A stretch of 53,617 nucleotides of DNA from Georgenia thermotolerans (GTDB lineage: Bacteria > Actinomycetota > Actinomycetes > Actinomycetales > Actinomycetaceae), in NCBI RefSeq assembly GCF_009193185.1, contig NZ_VUKF01000031.1:1-53617 (forward strand), given 5' to 3'. The position numbers and the translations under genes were made by a program. The notes below the pieces were generated by a model that ran no database searches, was not told where the DNA came from, and saw only the letters and a list, made by a program, of their open reading frames with translations. Positions 9,416 to 16,764 of this stretch are shown in pieces (position 1 is the stretch's first letter; each line of letters starts with the position of its first letter).

Positions 9416-9807
9416 ACCACCGAGACCCATCCCTGCGGGAGCACTACGTGTACCGCTTCTACGACGCGGACGGCGCACTCCTCTACATCGGCTGCACGGT
9501 CGATCCGCGGATGCGCTGGAAGGAACACAAGAGCTTCCGCCGGGAGATGACGGACCGGGTCGCCAAGGTCCGGATGCAAGGCCCGTACAACTACGACACC
9601 GCCCGCGCCATCGAGAAGCAGGCCATCAAGGACGAGCACCCCACAGAGAACGTCATCTACAACCGGCCGGCGGGCTTCATCGCTGAGAAGCGCCGCCGGA
9701 GCCGCTTCGTCGAGGCCGAGATGGTCCGGCTCATGGATCTAGGTCTCGGCATGGCTGAGGCGCTGAAGGTCGCGGACGCCGCCTACGACAAGCGGGTGGC
9801 GGCATGA
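9412..9807 (+). CDS. GIY-YIG nuclease-domain protein
   Basis: The 131-residue protein has the GIY-YIG hallmark in the form YVY (residues 12-14) and YIG (25-27), followed by Arg33/Arg35 and a basic helix WKEHKSF. The family contains homing nucleases, UvrC and phage endonucleases that cut one DNA strand at a time. The C-terminal half (about 85-131) is helical and may bind DNA. It overlaps both neighbours by four bases, at the head of the early operon, where regulatory genes are more usual. It could be a free-standing homing nuclease or an early nuclease acting on host DNA; the sequence does not decide. Confidence 0.75.
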   Translation: MNHRDPSLREHYVYRFYDADGALLYIGCTVDPRMRWKEHKSFRREMTDRVAKVRMQGPYNYDTARAIEKQAIKDEHPTENVIYNRPAGFIAEKRRRSRFVEAEMVRLMDLGLGMAEALKVADAAYDKRVAA

Positions 9808-10034
9808 GCGACGTGCGACTGATGACGGTTGAGGAAGCCGCAGCAGCACTCAACCTGTCCGAGTACACGGTGCGTGCTGAGCAGAAGCGCGGCCGACTCC
9901 CCTACCGCCGCGTGGGCCGGTTCATCCGGTTTACCGAGGCCGACCTGGACGCGTACACGGAGCGGATTCGTGGTGAGGAAGCGCCGACGCTTCGCCGCAC
10001 TGCCGCTTCCCAGGCCCGTCGTAGGGCGTCTTAA
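9804..10034 (+). CDS. excisionase-family (MerR-like) HTH protein
   Basis: The 76-residue product matches the small winged-helix family of excisionases and DNA-binding adaptors: MTVEEAAAALNLSEYTVRAEQKRGRLPYRRVGRFIRFTEADLDAYTERI. The family recognises DNA through a MerR-type helix-turn-helix plus wing. In this prophage it is the best candidate for the recombination directionality factor that switches the integrase to excision. The basic C-terminal tail is typical. It overlaps the GIY-YIG gene by ATGA, so it belongs to the early lytic operon rather than to the integrase. Confidence 0.8.
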   Translation: MSDVRLMTVEEAAAALNLSEYTVRAEQKRGRLPYRRVGRFIRFTEADLDAYTERIRGEEAPTLRRTAASQARRRAS

Positions 10035-10104
10035 CAACCAGTAAGGCCGGGCGCCCCGTCCTGGACAACCCGGCCTCACCGATACAACGACAAGGAGTTT
10101 ACCC

Positions 10105-10347
10105 GTGAACCAGAACATCCCTGCTGAGGCCATCGAGGCCGCGACCCGCTCCATCGTTGCGGACCATCACCTCATCACGGAGGGGGACGCCTACGACCTG
10201 GCCTGCAACGCCTTGGCCGCCGCTCTCCCCTCCATCCGTGAGCAGATCGCTCGCGACATCGAGGCGGCAGTGGACGTGGACGCTCACCCTGGCCGGAACG
10301 TCGGGCTCCGCATCGCGGCTCGTGTCGCGCGGGGCGGTGAGGCGTGA
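10105..10347 (+). CDS. hypothetical phage protein (80 aa)
   Basis: This small acidic protein is probably all-helical (MNQNIPAEAIEAATRSIVADHHL...). I do not recognise a family. It has a good AAGGAG ribosome site, and a hairpin (AGGCCGGG at 10044-10051 paired with CCCGGCCT at 10069-10076) lies in the 70-bp gap before it, which might tune expression of this part of the operon. Its stop overlaps the next gene. Confidence 0.65.
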   Translation: MNQNIPAEAIEAATRSIVADHHLITEGDAYDLACNALAAALPSIREQIARDIEAAVDVDAHPGRNVGLRIAARVARGGEA

Positions 10348-10532
10348 TGACCACCACCACGGAGCTTGCTGAGGTCCGTGAGGCCCTTGTGCATCTGATG
10401 CAGCCTGCGTGCCGGGCGATGCTGCCGGGGTTCGACCCTTACGCGTGTAACCGGCGCCAGGGGCATTTCGGGGAGCACGTTTGGTCCTCGCCACTGGGTG
10501 GGGCGGCTATCCGTTGGGGTGAAGCCGCATGA
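10347..10532 (+). CDS. small Cys/His protein (61 aa), unknown
   Basis: The protein has a C-x10-C-x5-H-x3-H arrangement (CRAMLPGFDPYACNRRQGHFGEH) that could hold one zinc ion. The same general pattern occurs in the tiny protein at 14507. GTG 10344 is an alternative start. It is coupled to both neighbours by overlaps of one to four bases. No function can be named. Confidence 0.65.
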   Translation: MTTTTELAEVREALVHLMQPACRAMLPGFDPYACNRRQGHFGEHVWSSPLGGAAIRWGEAA

Positions 10533-10780
10533 ACGCCCTGGACCGTCTAGCCCAGATCGAAGCGATGGATCTGCCCGAGTTCCTTCAGGGTCAGGCAGCC
10601 GTGAGCGACCCCAACCACCCGATCCGTGGGCGCGCGCTCAACAAGGCCGCCAAGGAAGTTGAGGGGCTGGTCGCCGCCCTACGTGCCGTCCTTACAGAGG
10701 TTGAGGCATGGAAGCGCGTGCCGCCCGTAGATGTCGGCGTGCTCCGCATCGAAGCCGCGATCACGGAGATTCTGTCGTGA
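10529..10780 (+). CDS. hypothetical phage protein (83 aa)
   Basis: A small helical protein (MNALDRLAQIEAMDLPEFLQGQ...), overlapping its neighbours by ATGA and GTGA. Codon choice and coupling support a real gene; no family is recognised. Confidence 0.65.
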   Translation: MNALDRLAQIEAMDLPEFLQGQAAVSDPNHPIRGRALNKAAKEVEGLVAALRAVLTEVEAWKRVPPVDVGVLRIEAAITEILS

Positions 10781-11136
10781 GCGCGCAGCCGACGCACACG
10801 TGGTCGCGGACGTACTGCGCGGACCACCACTGGGTCCCGGTCGTGGGCTGTGACTGGTGCCCGAGCGAGAAGGCCCGCCTGAGCCTGGCGAAGGCGGCTC
10901 ACCCGGCCGGCAGCAAGAGGCACCTCGCCCCTGTCCCCACGTGGGAGCAGCAACGCACCGAAGGGCAGGCCAGCGCCCGCGCTCTCGGGGCCGTCATCGG
11001 CTGGGCCGTCTTCGCCGCACTCCTACTCATTGCGTTCGCAGAAGCCACACCCGCAGGTGTCGACATCGCTTGCGGCCTCATCGCCCTCCCCCTCGCCATC
11101 AAGCTCCCATTCCCATCCCGAAAGGCCAAGCCATGA
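10777..11136 (+). CDS. small membrane protein with N-terminal Cys motif
   Basis: The 119-residue product has an N-terminal cytosolic part with C-x10-C-x2-C (YCADHHWVPVVGCDWC), which may bind zinc. Two hydrophobic segments near the C-terminus (about residues 68-85 and 92-108) form a probable helical hairpin in the membrane. GTG 10777 overlaps the previous stop. The role is unknown; early membrane proteins of phages sometimes affect host physiology or superinfection, but nothing here shows that. Confidence 0.65.
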   Translation: MSAQPTHTWSRTYCADHHWVPVVGCDWCPSEKARLSLAKAAHPAGSKRHLAPVPTWEQQRTEGQASARALGAVIGWAVFAALLLIAFAEATPAGVDIACGLIALPLAIKLPFPSRKAKP

Positions 11137-11624
11137 CCACCACCATCCGGGGCGCGCTCGTTCCCGATTCGTACAGCACCACGATTGACGGTAGCCGCGC
11201 CGACATCCGTGTCACGTTTAAGACTCCGACCGTCCCCAGCGCCACGACGATCCTCGACCGTGACGAACTCCTGGCGGCTGTGGCTGCCGAGCTGGGCGTC
11301 ATCATCATCAACCGCGCCGACCTCCCCGAAGTTGTCATCAACGGGGACGAGGTCAAGGCATCTTCCGGTCCCGGCTACGTCGCGACCAGTGTGGGCTGGG
11401 AAACCGCCGAGAAGCTCCGCGGAGTCGCCTACGGGTGGCTCGCTATCGCGGAGTACCTGGACGCGCACCCGCCCGTGGACGAAGCCCAGGTGGACGCCCT
11501 CGCCGAACTCCTCGTCGCGCACTCCGCCGAGATGGTCTCCGCCGCATTCACCAACGACACCAGCGCGAGAGACGCCGCACGCCGCCTGCTCGCCACCGGC
11601 CGCGTCACGGTTCGGGAGGCGTGA
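11133..11624 (+). CDS. hypothetical phage protein (163 aa)
   Basis: An alpha/beta protein starting MTTTIRGALVPDSYSTTIDG, with a hydrophobic strand GVIIINRADLPEVVING and a helical C-terminal half. No known motif is visible. It is coupled to both neighbours (ATGA overlaps), so it is translated with the early operon. The longer in-frame extension upstream overlaps the previous gene and is rejected. Confidence 0.65.
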   Translation: MTTTIRGALVPDSYSTTIDGSRADIRVTFKTPTVPSATTILDRDELLAAVAAELGVIIINRADLPEVVINGDEVKASSGPGYVATSVGWETAEKLRGVAYGWLAIAEYLDAHPPVDEAQVDALAELLVAHSAEMVSAAFTNDTSARDAARRLLATGRVTVREA

Positions 11625-11953
11625 TGTCCGCTGATTTTGACCAGGACGTGTACCTGTCCCGCCCAGCCATGACCGACCCCGAACAGGCCGCGGCACCACA
11701 GTGGCAGTACACGGCACAAGACGTGCTGTCCCTCGTCAGTGAGGTGTGCGGCGAGAACCCGTTCACCGTCACCACCGCCCAATACAGGGACACCATCACC
11801 CTCGAGGTGTGGACCCTCAACCCCAACGACGCCCACACCATCGCCGAAAACCTCAACCTCGCCCGCCACCCCGTCCCCTCACGATGGACCGGCGCCTATG
11901 AGGGCCTGGCCGTGTGCCTCATCACCCAGCCCATTGCGCAGGTGGCCGCATGA
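11624..11953 (+). CDS. hypothetical phage protein (109 aa)
   Basis: The product starts MSADFDQDVYLSRPAMT and is acidic, with mixed strands and helices and no recognised domain. A GGGAGG site just upstream favours ATG 11624; GTG 11621 is also possible. Coupled to both neighbours. Confidence 0.65.
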   Translation: MSADFDQDVYLSRPAMTDPEQAAAPQWQYTAQDVLSLVSEVCGENPFTVTTAQYRDTITLEVWTLNPNDAHTIAENLNLARHPVPSRWTGAYEGLAVCLITQPIAQVAA

Positions 11954-12102
11954 GCGCCATTTCGATCTGCTGGCACACCTGGGGTCTGAACCCGTACAAG
12001 GTCGGCGCGGTCCACTGCACCCGGTGTGGCGCTCTGCCTGAACTGTTCGCCGTCGCGACCACCACTAGCAGCAAGACCGACTTTGGGGCGGTGGCCGCAT
12101 GA
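11950..12102 (+). CDS. tiny zinc-ribbon-like protein (50 aa)
   Basis: The 50-residue protein contains CWHTW and a CTRCGALPE knuckle, consistent with a small zinc-binding fold. The ATG overlaps the previous stop and the stop overlaps the next start. It belongs to a group of very short cysteine-pair proteins in this operon. Function unknown. Confidence 0.6.
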   Translation: MSAISICWHTWGLNPYKVGAVHCTRCGALPELFAVATTTSSKTDFGAVAA

Positions 12103-12599
12103 GCCTCCGCGAGTACCCCGAAGTCATCCAAGGCGACGAGCGCACAGCCGCCCGCTTCCGCAAGTTCGTTCCAACGACCGACCCCAGCCAGTGCTGGGAG
12201 TGGCAGAGCGTAAGAAACCCGTCCGGCTACGGGAAGTTCTGGCTCAACGGCAGAACTGACTTGGCCCACCGAGTCTCCTACAAGCTCCACCACGGCCCCA
12301 TTCCTCCCGGCATCCACGTTCGCCATACCTGCGACAACCCGCCGTGCGTGAATCCGTCCCACCTTCTCCTTGGTACAGGGAAGGACAACGCGCGCGACGC
12401 CCTCGAGCGCGGCCGGTACCGCCGTGGCGCCAGCAACGGGCGGGCGAAGCTCACGCCGCAGCAAGTGAGTGAGATTCGTACGGGCTGGCACCGAGGCGAG
12501 ACGCAGGTCTCTATGGCGCGCCGGTTCGGTGTCTCCCGTTCCGCCATCCAGTGGGTTCTGAACGGCCAGAACTGGGCCGGGATTGGGGAGACACCGTGA
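12099..12599 (+). CDS. HNH homing-type endonuclease with HTH tail
   Basis: The 166-residue product has an N-terminal NUMOD-like/beta part (WEWQSVRNPSGYGKFWLNG), an HNH_3 nuclease core (AHRVSYKLHHGPIPPGIHVRHTCDNPPCVNPSHL, about residues 55-90) and a C-terminal helix-turn-helix (LTPQQVSEIRTGW...MARRFGVSRSAIQWVLNG) for target recognition. This is the usual form of free-standing phage homing endonucleases. It sits seamlessly inside the overlapping early genes, so it is co-expressed with them. Confidence 0.85.
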   Translation: MSLREYPEVIQGDERTAARFRKFVPTTDPSQCWEWQSVRNPSGYGKFWLNGRTDLAHRVSYKLHHGPIPPGIHVRHTCDNPPCVNPSHLLLGTGKDNARDALERGRYRRGASNGRAKLTPQQVSEIRTGWHRGETQVSMARRFGVSRSAIQWVLNGQNWAGIGETP

Positions 12600-13270
12600 G
12601 CCTCATTGAGTTTCCGGACGTCGTTCAAGGGTCGGACGCTTGGCATGAGCAGCGTCGCGGCATCGTCACCGCATCCGTCGTCGCCAAGCTCATCACCCCC
12701 AGCACCCTCAAGCCCGCGAACAACCCCGAGTCGCGCGGCCTGACTGCGCTACTCGCGGCCGAACGCATCACGGGGTACACGGACCCCACCCACATGACCG
12801 ATGACATGTGGCGTGGCGTTGAGGACGAACCCCGCGCCCGCGACAAGTACGCCGAGCACTACGCCCCCGTAACCGAGACCGGGTTCATGGTTCGTGACGA
12901 CTGGGGCTTCCCAATCGGCTACTCACCCGACGGCTTGGTGGGTGACAACGGGCTCATCGAAATCAAGTCGCGCCGGCAGAAGAAGCATTTGCAGACGATT
13001 CTTGCCGACGCTGTTCCGGCCGAGAACATGGCCCAGCTCCAAACGGGGCTGCTCGTTTCTGGCCGTGACTGGATCGACTACATCTCCTACTGCGGCGGGA
13101 TGCCCATGTGGGTTAAGCGCGTGACCCCCGATCCGCGGTGGCAGACCGCGATTGTCGACGCGGTCCGCGCATTCGAGAAGGCGGCCGACGAGATGGCCGC
13201 GAGATACCTGGACGCCGTCAAGGGACTGCCCACGACCGAGCGCGTGACCGAACTGGAAATGGTGATCTGA
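12596..13270 (+). CDS. YqaJ-like phage recombination exonuclease
   Basis: The 224-residue protein matches YqaJ/lambda-exonuclease-type nucleases: WHEQRRGIVTAS at the start, SPDGLVGDNGLIEIKSR (catalytic Asp and Glu-x-Lys, about residues 112-125) and LQTGLLVSGRDWIDYISYC downstream. Such enzymes digest the 5' strand at DNA ends to make 3' tails for a single-strand annealing partner. No clear RecT/Beta gene is seen; the product of the gene at 13535 could be the partner but is not recognised as one. GTG 12596 overlaps the HNH stop. Confidence 0.85.
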   Translation: MSLIEFPDVVQGSDAWHEQRRGIVTASVVAKLITPSTLKPANNPESRGLTALLAAERITGYTDPTHMTDDMWRGVEDEPRARDKYAEHYAPVTETGFMVRDDWGFPIGYSPDGLVGDNGLIEIKSRRQKKHLQTILADAVPAENMAQLQTGLLVSGRDWIDYISYCGGMPMWVKRVTPDPRWQTAIVDAVRAFEKAADEMAARYLDAVKGLPTTERVTELEMVI

Positions 13271-13271
13271 C

Positions 13272-13532
13272 ATGGCGACTAAATCCACTCCTCGTGCCGC
13301 ACGGGCTGAGGAGCGTGGGGAAGGCATTTGCCGCACTTGCCTCGCGCCCATCTGGAACGAGGGCGGAACGGTCGGCCACACCCGCCGCGAAGAAGGTTGG
13401 TCCGACCGTGTCGAAAGCGGCGGAGATTCCCTCGTTTGCTTCTCGGCGGTCGACTACCGCCACGTCCCCCTCACTGGCCGCGAGGCCGCCATTTACGACC
13501 ACGCCTACACCCTCGGCACGAAGGGCATCTGA
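13272..13532 (+). CDS. small CxxC protein (86 aa), unknown
   Basis: A small protein with one CRTC knuckle near residue 20 and otherwise polar sequence (GICRTCLAPIWNEGGTVGHTRRE). It lies one base after the exonuclease gene and two before the next gene, between recombination genes, so a helper role in that step is possible but not shown. Confidence 0.6.
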   Translation: MATKSTPRAARAEERGEGICRTCLAPIWNEGGTVGHTRREEGWSDRVESGGDSLVCFSAVDYRHVPLTGREAAIYDHAYTLGTKGI

Positions 13533-13534
13533 CC

Positions 13535-14071
13535 ATGGACCTCACCCAGACCATCGCCCCTAAGAGCGACCAGCAGAACTACGACGACTACATCAGTGGC
13601 CCGAAGACCGTCACCGTGTCTGAGGTCCGCGCCGGCAACGCTGAGCAGCCGGTGGAAGTCCATTTGGTGGAGTTCCCCGGCCGCCCCTACAAGCCGTCCA
13701 AGTCCATGCGCCGTGTCCTCGTGGCCGCATGGGGACCTGAGGCGGCGAACTACGCGGGCAGGCGCATGACTTTGTACGGCGACCCAACTGTGCGCTTTGG
13801 TGGGCAGGTCGTGGGGGGCATCAAGATTTCGCACCTGTCCCACATCGACAAGCGCCTCACCCTGGCTCTCACGGCAACCCGGGGCAAGCGCGCACCCCAC
13901 GTCGTCGAACCCCTCACCGACGACGCCCCGGACCTGTTCGCGGAGATTAAGCGCATCACCAAGCCCGGCGACCTGAACGCGCTCTACAACCGCCACAAGA
14001 ACGTGTGGACCGACGAGCACACCGCTGCCGCGTCCGCACGTAAGGCCGAGCTGACCGGCGGTGCCGCATGA
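13535..14071 (+). CDS. phage protein beside YqaJ exonuclease (178 aa)
   Basis: The product begins MDLTQTIAPKSDQQNYDDY and continues with beta-rich sequence (GPKTVTVSEVRAGNAEQPVEVHLVEFPGRPYKPSK, RRMTLYGDP, GGIKISHLSHID) and a helical C-terminus. I know similar proteins only as conserved neighbours of phage YqaJ exonucleases and cannot name a domain. The context suggests a DNA-binding or annealing partner; that is inference. ATG 13535 follows the previous stop by two bases. Confidence 0.7.
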   Translation: MDLTQTIAPKSDQQNYDDYISGPKTVTVSEVRAGNAEQPVEVHLVEFPGRPYKPSKSMRRVLVAAWGPEAANYAGRRMTLYGDPTVRFGGQVVGGIKISHLSHIDKRLTLALTATRGKRAPHVVEPLTDDAPDLFAEIKRITKPGDLNALYNRHKNVWTDEHTAAASARKAELTGGAA

Positions 14072-14388
14072 GCGACTACACCCCGAACACCGAGTACGTG
14101 CGCGACTTCTACGCCAAGTTCCAAGCCAACCTCGAACTCACCTTCGGCTACGAAGACGAACGGTACGAGGCAGCCGAAGCCGAGTTCGACAGGTGGCTCA
14201 CGACCGTGAGGGCCGAAGCGATCCGGGAATCTGCGCAGTCCCCCCGGATCACTGATATCGGCCGCAACGTTCGCGAGTTCGGTGAACCCGGCACGCCCTA
14301 CTCGAACGGCGCAAGGCACGCGGTCGCTGCCGTCCGTGAAGCGATGCACTCGCAGGCAACCCGCATTGAGTCGGGTGAGCGGCCATGA
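14068..14388 (+). CDS. hypothetical protein, paralogue of the gene at 23165
   Basis: This 106-residue protein begins MSDYTPNTEYVRDFY and contains AEFDRWLTTVRAEAIRESA. The same frame of residues (MSDYTPxTExVR, then FDRWLxxVRAEAxxEAA) appears in the product of the gene at 23165, 9 kb away in the same operon. The proteins are acidic and helical. The duplication suggests a working family, but the function is unknown. Confidence 0.65.
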   Translation: MSDYTPNTEYVRDFYAKFQANLELTFGYEDERYEAAEAEFDRWLTTVRAEAIRESAQSPRITDIGRNVREFGEPGTPYSNGARHAVAAVREAMHSQATRIESGERP

Positions 14389-14510
14389 ATCTGACTGTGC
14401 TGCGTCTTCGTGCCGCGTCCCGGCGTCGTGAACTCACCGACCAGGAGCGCGACCACCTCGAGTCCGTGGCTGAGGACATGGCCGAGGACCGCAAAAGGGG
14501 CTGGTCATGA
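14385..14510 (+). CDS. tiny hypothetical protein (41 aa)
   Basis: A 41-residue helical, highly charged peptide (MNLTVLRLRAASRRRELTDQERDHLESVAED). It is too short for ordinary gene calls, but ATGA overlaps join it to both neighbours and fill the gap in the operon exactly, which supports it. Confidence 0.5.
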   Translation: MNLTVLRLRAASRRRELTDQERDHLESVAEDMAEDRKRGWS

Positions 14511-14662
14511 AGCTCAATCCGTCCGGACAGCCCCCATGCGGCTACCCCTGGGCCGACGGATGGGGCCCCCACGAATGCCACCTCAACCAGCACCACACCG
14601 GCAAACACAGGTGCGCATGCGACGCCAACACCTGGGACGCCGAAGACAAGGAGGCGGCGTGA
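14507..14662 (+). CDS. tiny Cys/His-rich protein (51 aa)
   Basis: This 51-residue protein has the pattern C-x11-C...H-x3-H-C-x-C (CGYPWADGWGPHECHLNQHHTGKHRCAC), a probable single zinc site. It resembles the spacing in the protein at 10347. ATGA/GTGA overlaps on both sides support translation. Role unknown. Confidence 0.55.
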   Translation: MKLNPSGQPPCGYPWADGWGPHECHLNQHHTGKHRCACDANTWDAEDKEAA

Positions 14663-14772
14663 TCGTGTCCGTCCCGTGCAAGGGCTGCGGTGAACCCGTC
14701 GTGTACACGCAAACCAGCCCACTCCCCGAAGGCATGGGCATCTACCACGGCGCCTGCTGGGAGAAGCGATGA
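14659..14772 (+). CDS. tiny zinc-knuckle protein (37 aa)
   Basis: The 37-residue product VIVSVPCKGCGEPVVYTQ... carries a CKGC knuckle and a GACW near the end, forming a four-part site if all cysteines and a His join in. GTG 14659 overlaps the previous stop, and the stop overlaps ATG 14769. It is supported mainly by its exact fit in the operon. Confidence 0.5.
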   Translation: MIVSVPCKGCGEPVVYTQTSPLPEGMGIYHGACWEKR

Positions 14773-14981
14773 CCGATCCAGTCGACCACCCCCAGCACTA
14801 CACCTCCCACCCCTCCGGCATCGAAGTCATCCAAATCACCGAACACATGAACTTCTGCCTCGGCAACGCCATCAAGTACATCCTCCGCGCCGACCACAAA
14901 GGCAAACCCATAGAAGACCTACGCAAAGCCCGCTGGTACATCGACCGCGAACTCGCACGCAGAACAGGAGAAACACAGTGA
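14769..14981 (+). CDS. DUF3310 protein
   Basis: The 70-residue protein matches DUF3310, a small family common in phages: VDHPQHYTSHPSGIEVIQ, NFCLGNAIKYILRADHKG, IEDLRKARWYIDREL. Its biochemical role is not known to me; it is usually encoded among nucleotide and replication genes, as here. It overlaps both neighbours. Confidence 0.85.
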   Translation: MTDPVDHPQHYTSHPSGIEVIQITEHMNFCLGNAIKYILRADHKGKPIEDLRKARWYIDRELARRTGETQ

Positions 14982-15664
14982 CCGCCGTATGGGAGGTCTC
15001 CCCAACCACCACCGACCTCGAGGCGTGGCGCGCACAGGTGGAAGCCAAGCGGGAACGCTCCATCTACTTCCGCCAGCTTGAGAAGGCCGCGAAGGACTCC
15101 CAGTCACCCCAGGCACTCGCGAAGGCGGCCCGCCTCGTGAAGCCGAAGCGGACCCGTAAGCCGGCCAAGCCGCGGAAGCCAAGGGCACCCCAGCTCCGCC
15201 CCTGTGCCGCATGCGGGTACCTCACCCGACCGAACGGCACCAAGGCCGAAGACTTCCCCGACGTCGTCACCCTCGTCCGAGGCAATGCCGACATGTGCAA
15301 GACCTGCCACAGACACGGCCCCCGCCAAGGCCCCCCGCGGCAGGAAATGGTCATCAAGGACTGCGAAGACTGCGGCCGGAAGACCCGCCCCAACCGGCGC
15401 AAGGCCAGTGAGTTCCCCTTCCCCACCGTCGCCCGCCACGACTCCAAGGTGTGCGCGTCCTGCTACGCCCGCCGCGAATACCAGCGACTCACCGGAGAAG
15501 AGCGGTACCGCCGCACCGACTTCCTCCGACCCTGCGCCGGCACCTGCGGCAGGCTCACCCGCCCCCACAACAAGCCCCGCGAACTGTTCCTCCCCACCGT
15601 CACTGTCCCCCGCACCGGACGCGGCATGTGCTCCGCGTGCTACCGAAAGGCCATGAAGCCATGA
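14978..15664 (+). CDS. protein with three tandem zinc-ribbon repeats
   Basis: The 228-residue protein has a helical, basic N-terminal half (about residues 1-70, ending in a Lys/Arg/Pro linker). Three repeats of about 35-45 residues follow, each with C-x2/3-C-G-x-x-TRP at the front and C-x2-C at the end (CAACGYLTRP...CKTC; CEDCGRKTRP...CASC; CAGTCGRLTRP...CSAC). This suggests a nucleic-acid-binding or late-activator protein. GTG 14978 overlaps the DUF3310 stop. Immediately downstream is a WhiB gene. I cannot place it in a named family. Confidence 0.7.
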   Translation: MTAVWEVSPTTTDLEAWRAQVEAKRERSIYFRQLEKAAKDSQSPQALAKAARLVKPKRTRKPAKPRKPRAPQLRPCAACGYLTRPNGTKAEDFPDVVTLVRGNADMCKTCHRHGPRQGPPRQEMVIKDCEDCGRKTRPNRRKASEFPFPTVARHDSKVCASCYARREYQRLTGEERYRRTDFLRPCAGTCGRLTRPHNKPRELFLPTVTVPRTGRGMCSACYRKAMKP

Positions 15665-15999
15665 ACAACGACGACCTCTTCACCGACCACCCCGAGGTCC
15701 CTCTCCCGCCCGTCATCGAGTTCGACCCGCTCCCGGTCGCCCCGGACGGTGACCGCACGTGGATGGAGGACGGCCTCTGCGCTACTTCCAGCACCCCGGA
15801 TGCCTGGTACCCAGAGCGCAACTACCCATCCCACAAGGCCCAGCGTCTCTGCGACGGCTGCCCAGTCATCGACCAGTGCGGCGAGTGGGCGCTAACAGTT
15901 CAGGAAGAGTGGGGGATCTGGGGCGGACTCACCGAAGAGGACCGCCGCGCCATCCTCCGTACACGCCGTAAGCGCAGTGCCAGGCGGGCCGTCGCGTGA
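15661..15999 (+). CDS. WhiB-family Fe-S transcription regulator
   Basis: The 112-residue product has the four WhiB cysteines Cys40, Cys64, Cys67 and Cys73 (LCAT; LCDGCPVIDQC), which hold a 4Fe-4S cluster. Next come the turn GIWGGLTEEDRR and a basic tail RTRRKRSARR that contacts DNA or sigma factor. WhiB proteins are limited to actinobacteria and their phages. Phage copies can act on host RNA polymerase, for example in competition with host WhiB proteins at sigma. It is fully embedded in the early operon. Confidence 0.92.
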   Translation: MNNDDLFTDHPEVPLPPVIEFDPLPVAPDGDRTWMEDGLCATSSTPDAWYPERNYPSHKAQRLCDGCPVIDQCGEWALTVQEEWGIWGGLTEEDRRAILRTRRKRSARRAVA

Positions 16000-16277
16000 G
16001 GACCGCCATCCGTATCGACGCAGACACGGTGGCGAAGCTCCCCGCCGACCGGTCCCGCAGTTACCTCATCGCCCTGCTCAAGCGTGAGCAGGAGTTGGAA
16101 GCACAGCGCCGCCGCGACTACCAGCTTCGCAAGAGGCGCCGGCAGAAGATGGGCGGCAGCAACCCCGCCTGGCGTGACCGGATGCTGCTGTTGGCCGAGA
16201 TGCACCGCCTCGAGACCGAAGCGCAGGAGAAGTACGCGCGGATGCTCGCCAAGTCCGGCGGGAGGCCCAACAAGTGA
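15996..16277 (+). CDS. hypothetical basic helical protein (93 aa)
   Basis: The protein is strongly helical and basic (SRSYLIALLKREQELEAQRRRDYQLRKRRRQKMGG), ending in a second helix. The charge suggests nucleic-acid contact. No family is recognised. GTG 15996 overlaps the WhiB stop, and its stop overlaps the nuclease start. Confidence 0.65.
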   Translation: MRTAIRIDADTVAKLPADRSRSYLIALLKREQELEAQRRRDYQLRKRRRQKMGGSNPAWRDRMLLLAEMHRLETEAQEKYARMLAKSGGRPNK

Positions 16278-16642
16278 GCCGATCCCGAAAGTCAGCCCGC
16301 GCGGCCGGCACATGGTTCGAAACCGCCGTAGCCGAATACCTCGCCCAGCACGTAGACGACCGCATCGAACGGCGCACCAGAAACGGCAGCAAGGACCGCG
16401 GCGACATCGGCGGCGTCAGGCACATGGGAAACCGTGTCGTCATTGAAGCCAAGAACGCCGTCACCCTAAACCTGTCCGGCTGGGTGAACGAGGCCGAGAT
16501 TGAGCGCGGAAATGACGACGCGATGGTTGGCCTGGTTGTCCACAAGCGCAAGGGGAAGGGCGCCAAGCAAATGGGCGACCAATACGTGACACTCACCCTC
16601 GCGGACCTCGTCGCCCTGCTTACTGGGGATCGCCCTTCATAG
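16274..16642 (+). CDS. PD-(D/E)XK nuclease, Holliday-junction-resolvase-like
   Basis: The 122-residue protein shows the resolvase-like pattern: an N-terminal helix GTWFETAVAEYL with Glu16, then RGDIGGV with the catalytic Asp, then VVIEAKN (Glu-x-Lys). The size and motif order match archaeal Hjc/phage resolvase-type nucleases that cut branched DNA before packaging. It closes the first part of the early operon; a 122-bp gap with a possible hairpin follows. Confidence 0.75.
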   Translation: MSRSRKSARAAGTWFETAVAEYLAQHVDDRIERRTRNGSKDRGDIGGVRHMGNRVVIEAKNAVTLNLSGWVNEAEIERGNDDAMVGLVVHKRKGKGAKQMGDQYVTLTLADLVALLTGDRPS

Positions 16643-16740
16643 CCTGTGGAAAACCCCGGCCGTGCTACCTCGGCCACCCTTTCCGGGCATACCATGAAGC
16701 AATAAGCGAGGCCGCCCAGGAATGCGCCCCGGACGGCCTC
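16641..16740 (+). promoter_or_regulatory. intergenic motif region with hairpin
   Basis: This gap between operon parts carries AGCCTGTGGA-AAACC at 16641 and CCGGGCAT at 16683-16690, overlapping TACCAT (16690-16695), a possible -10. It ends with a hairpin GAGGCCG/CGGCCTC (16708-16714 with 16734-16740). The first two elements recur in the same order at 47672-47713, before another leader gene. It may be a secondary promoter; evidence is limited. Confidence 0.35.
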
Positions 16741-16764
16741 AACGGAACCGCTAGGAGGTCCCGC

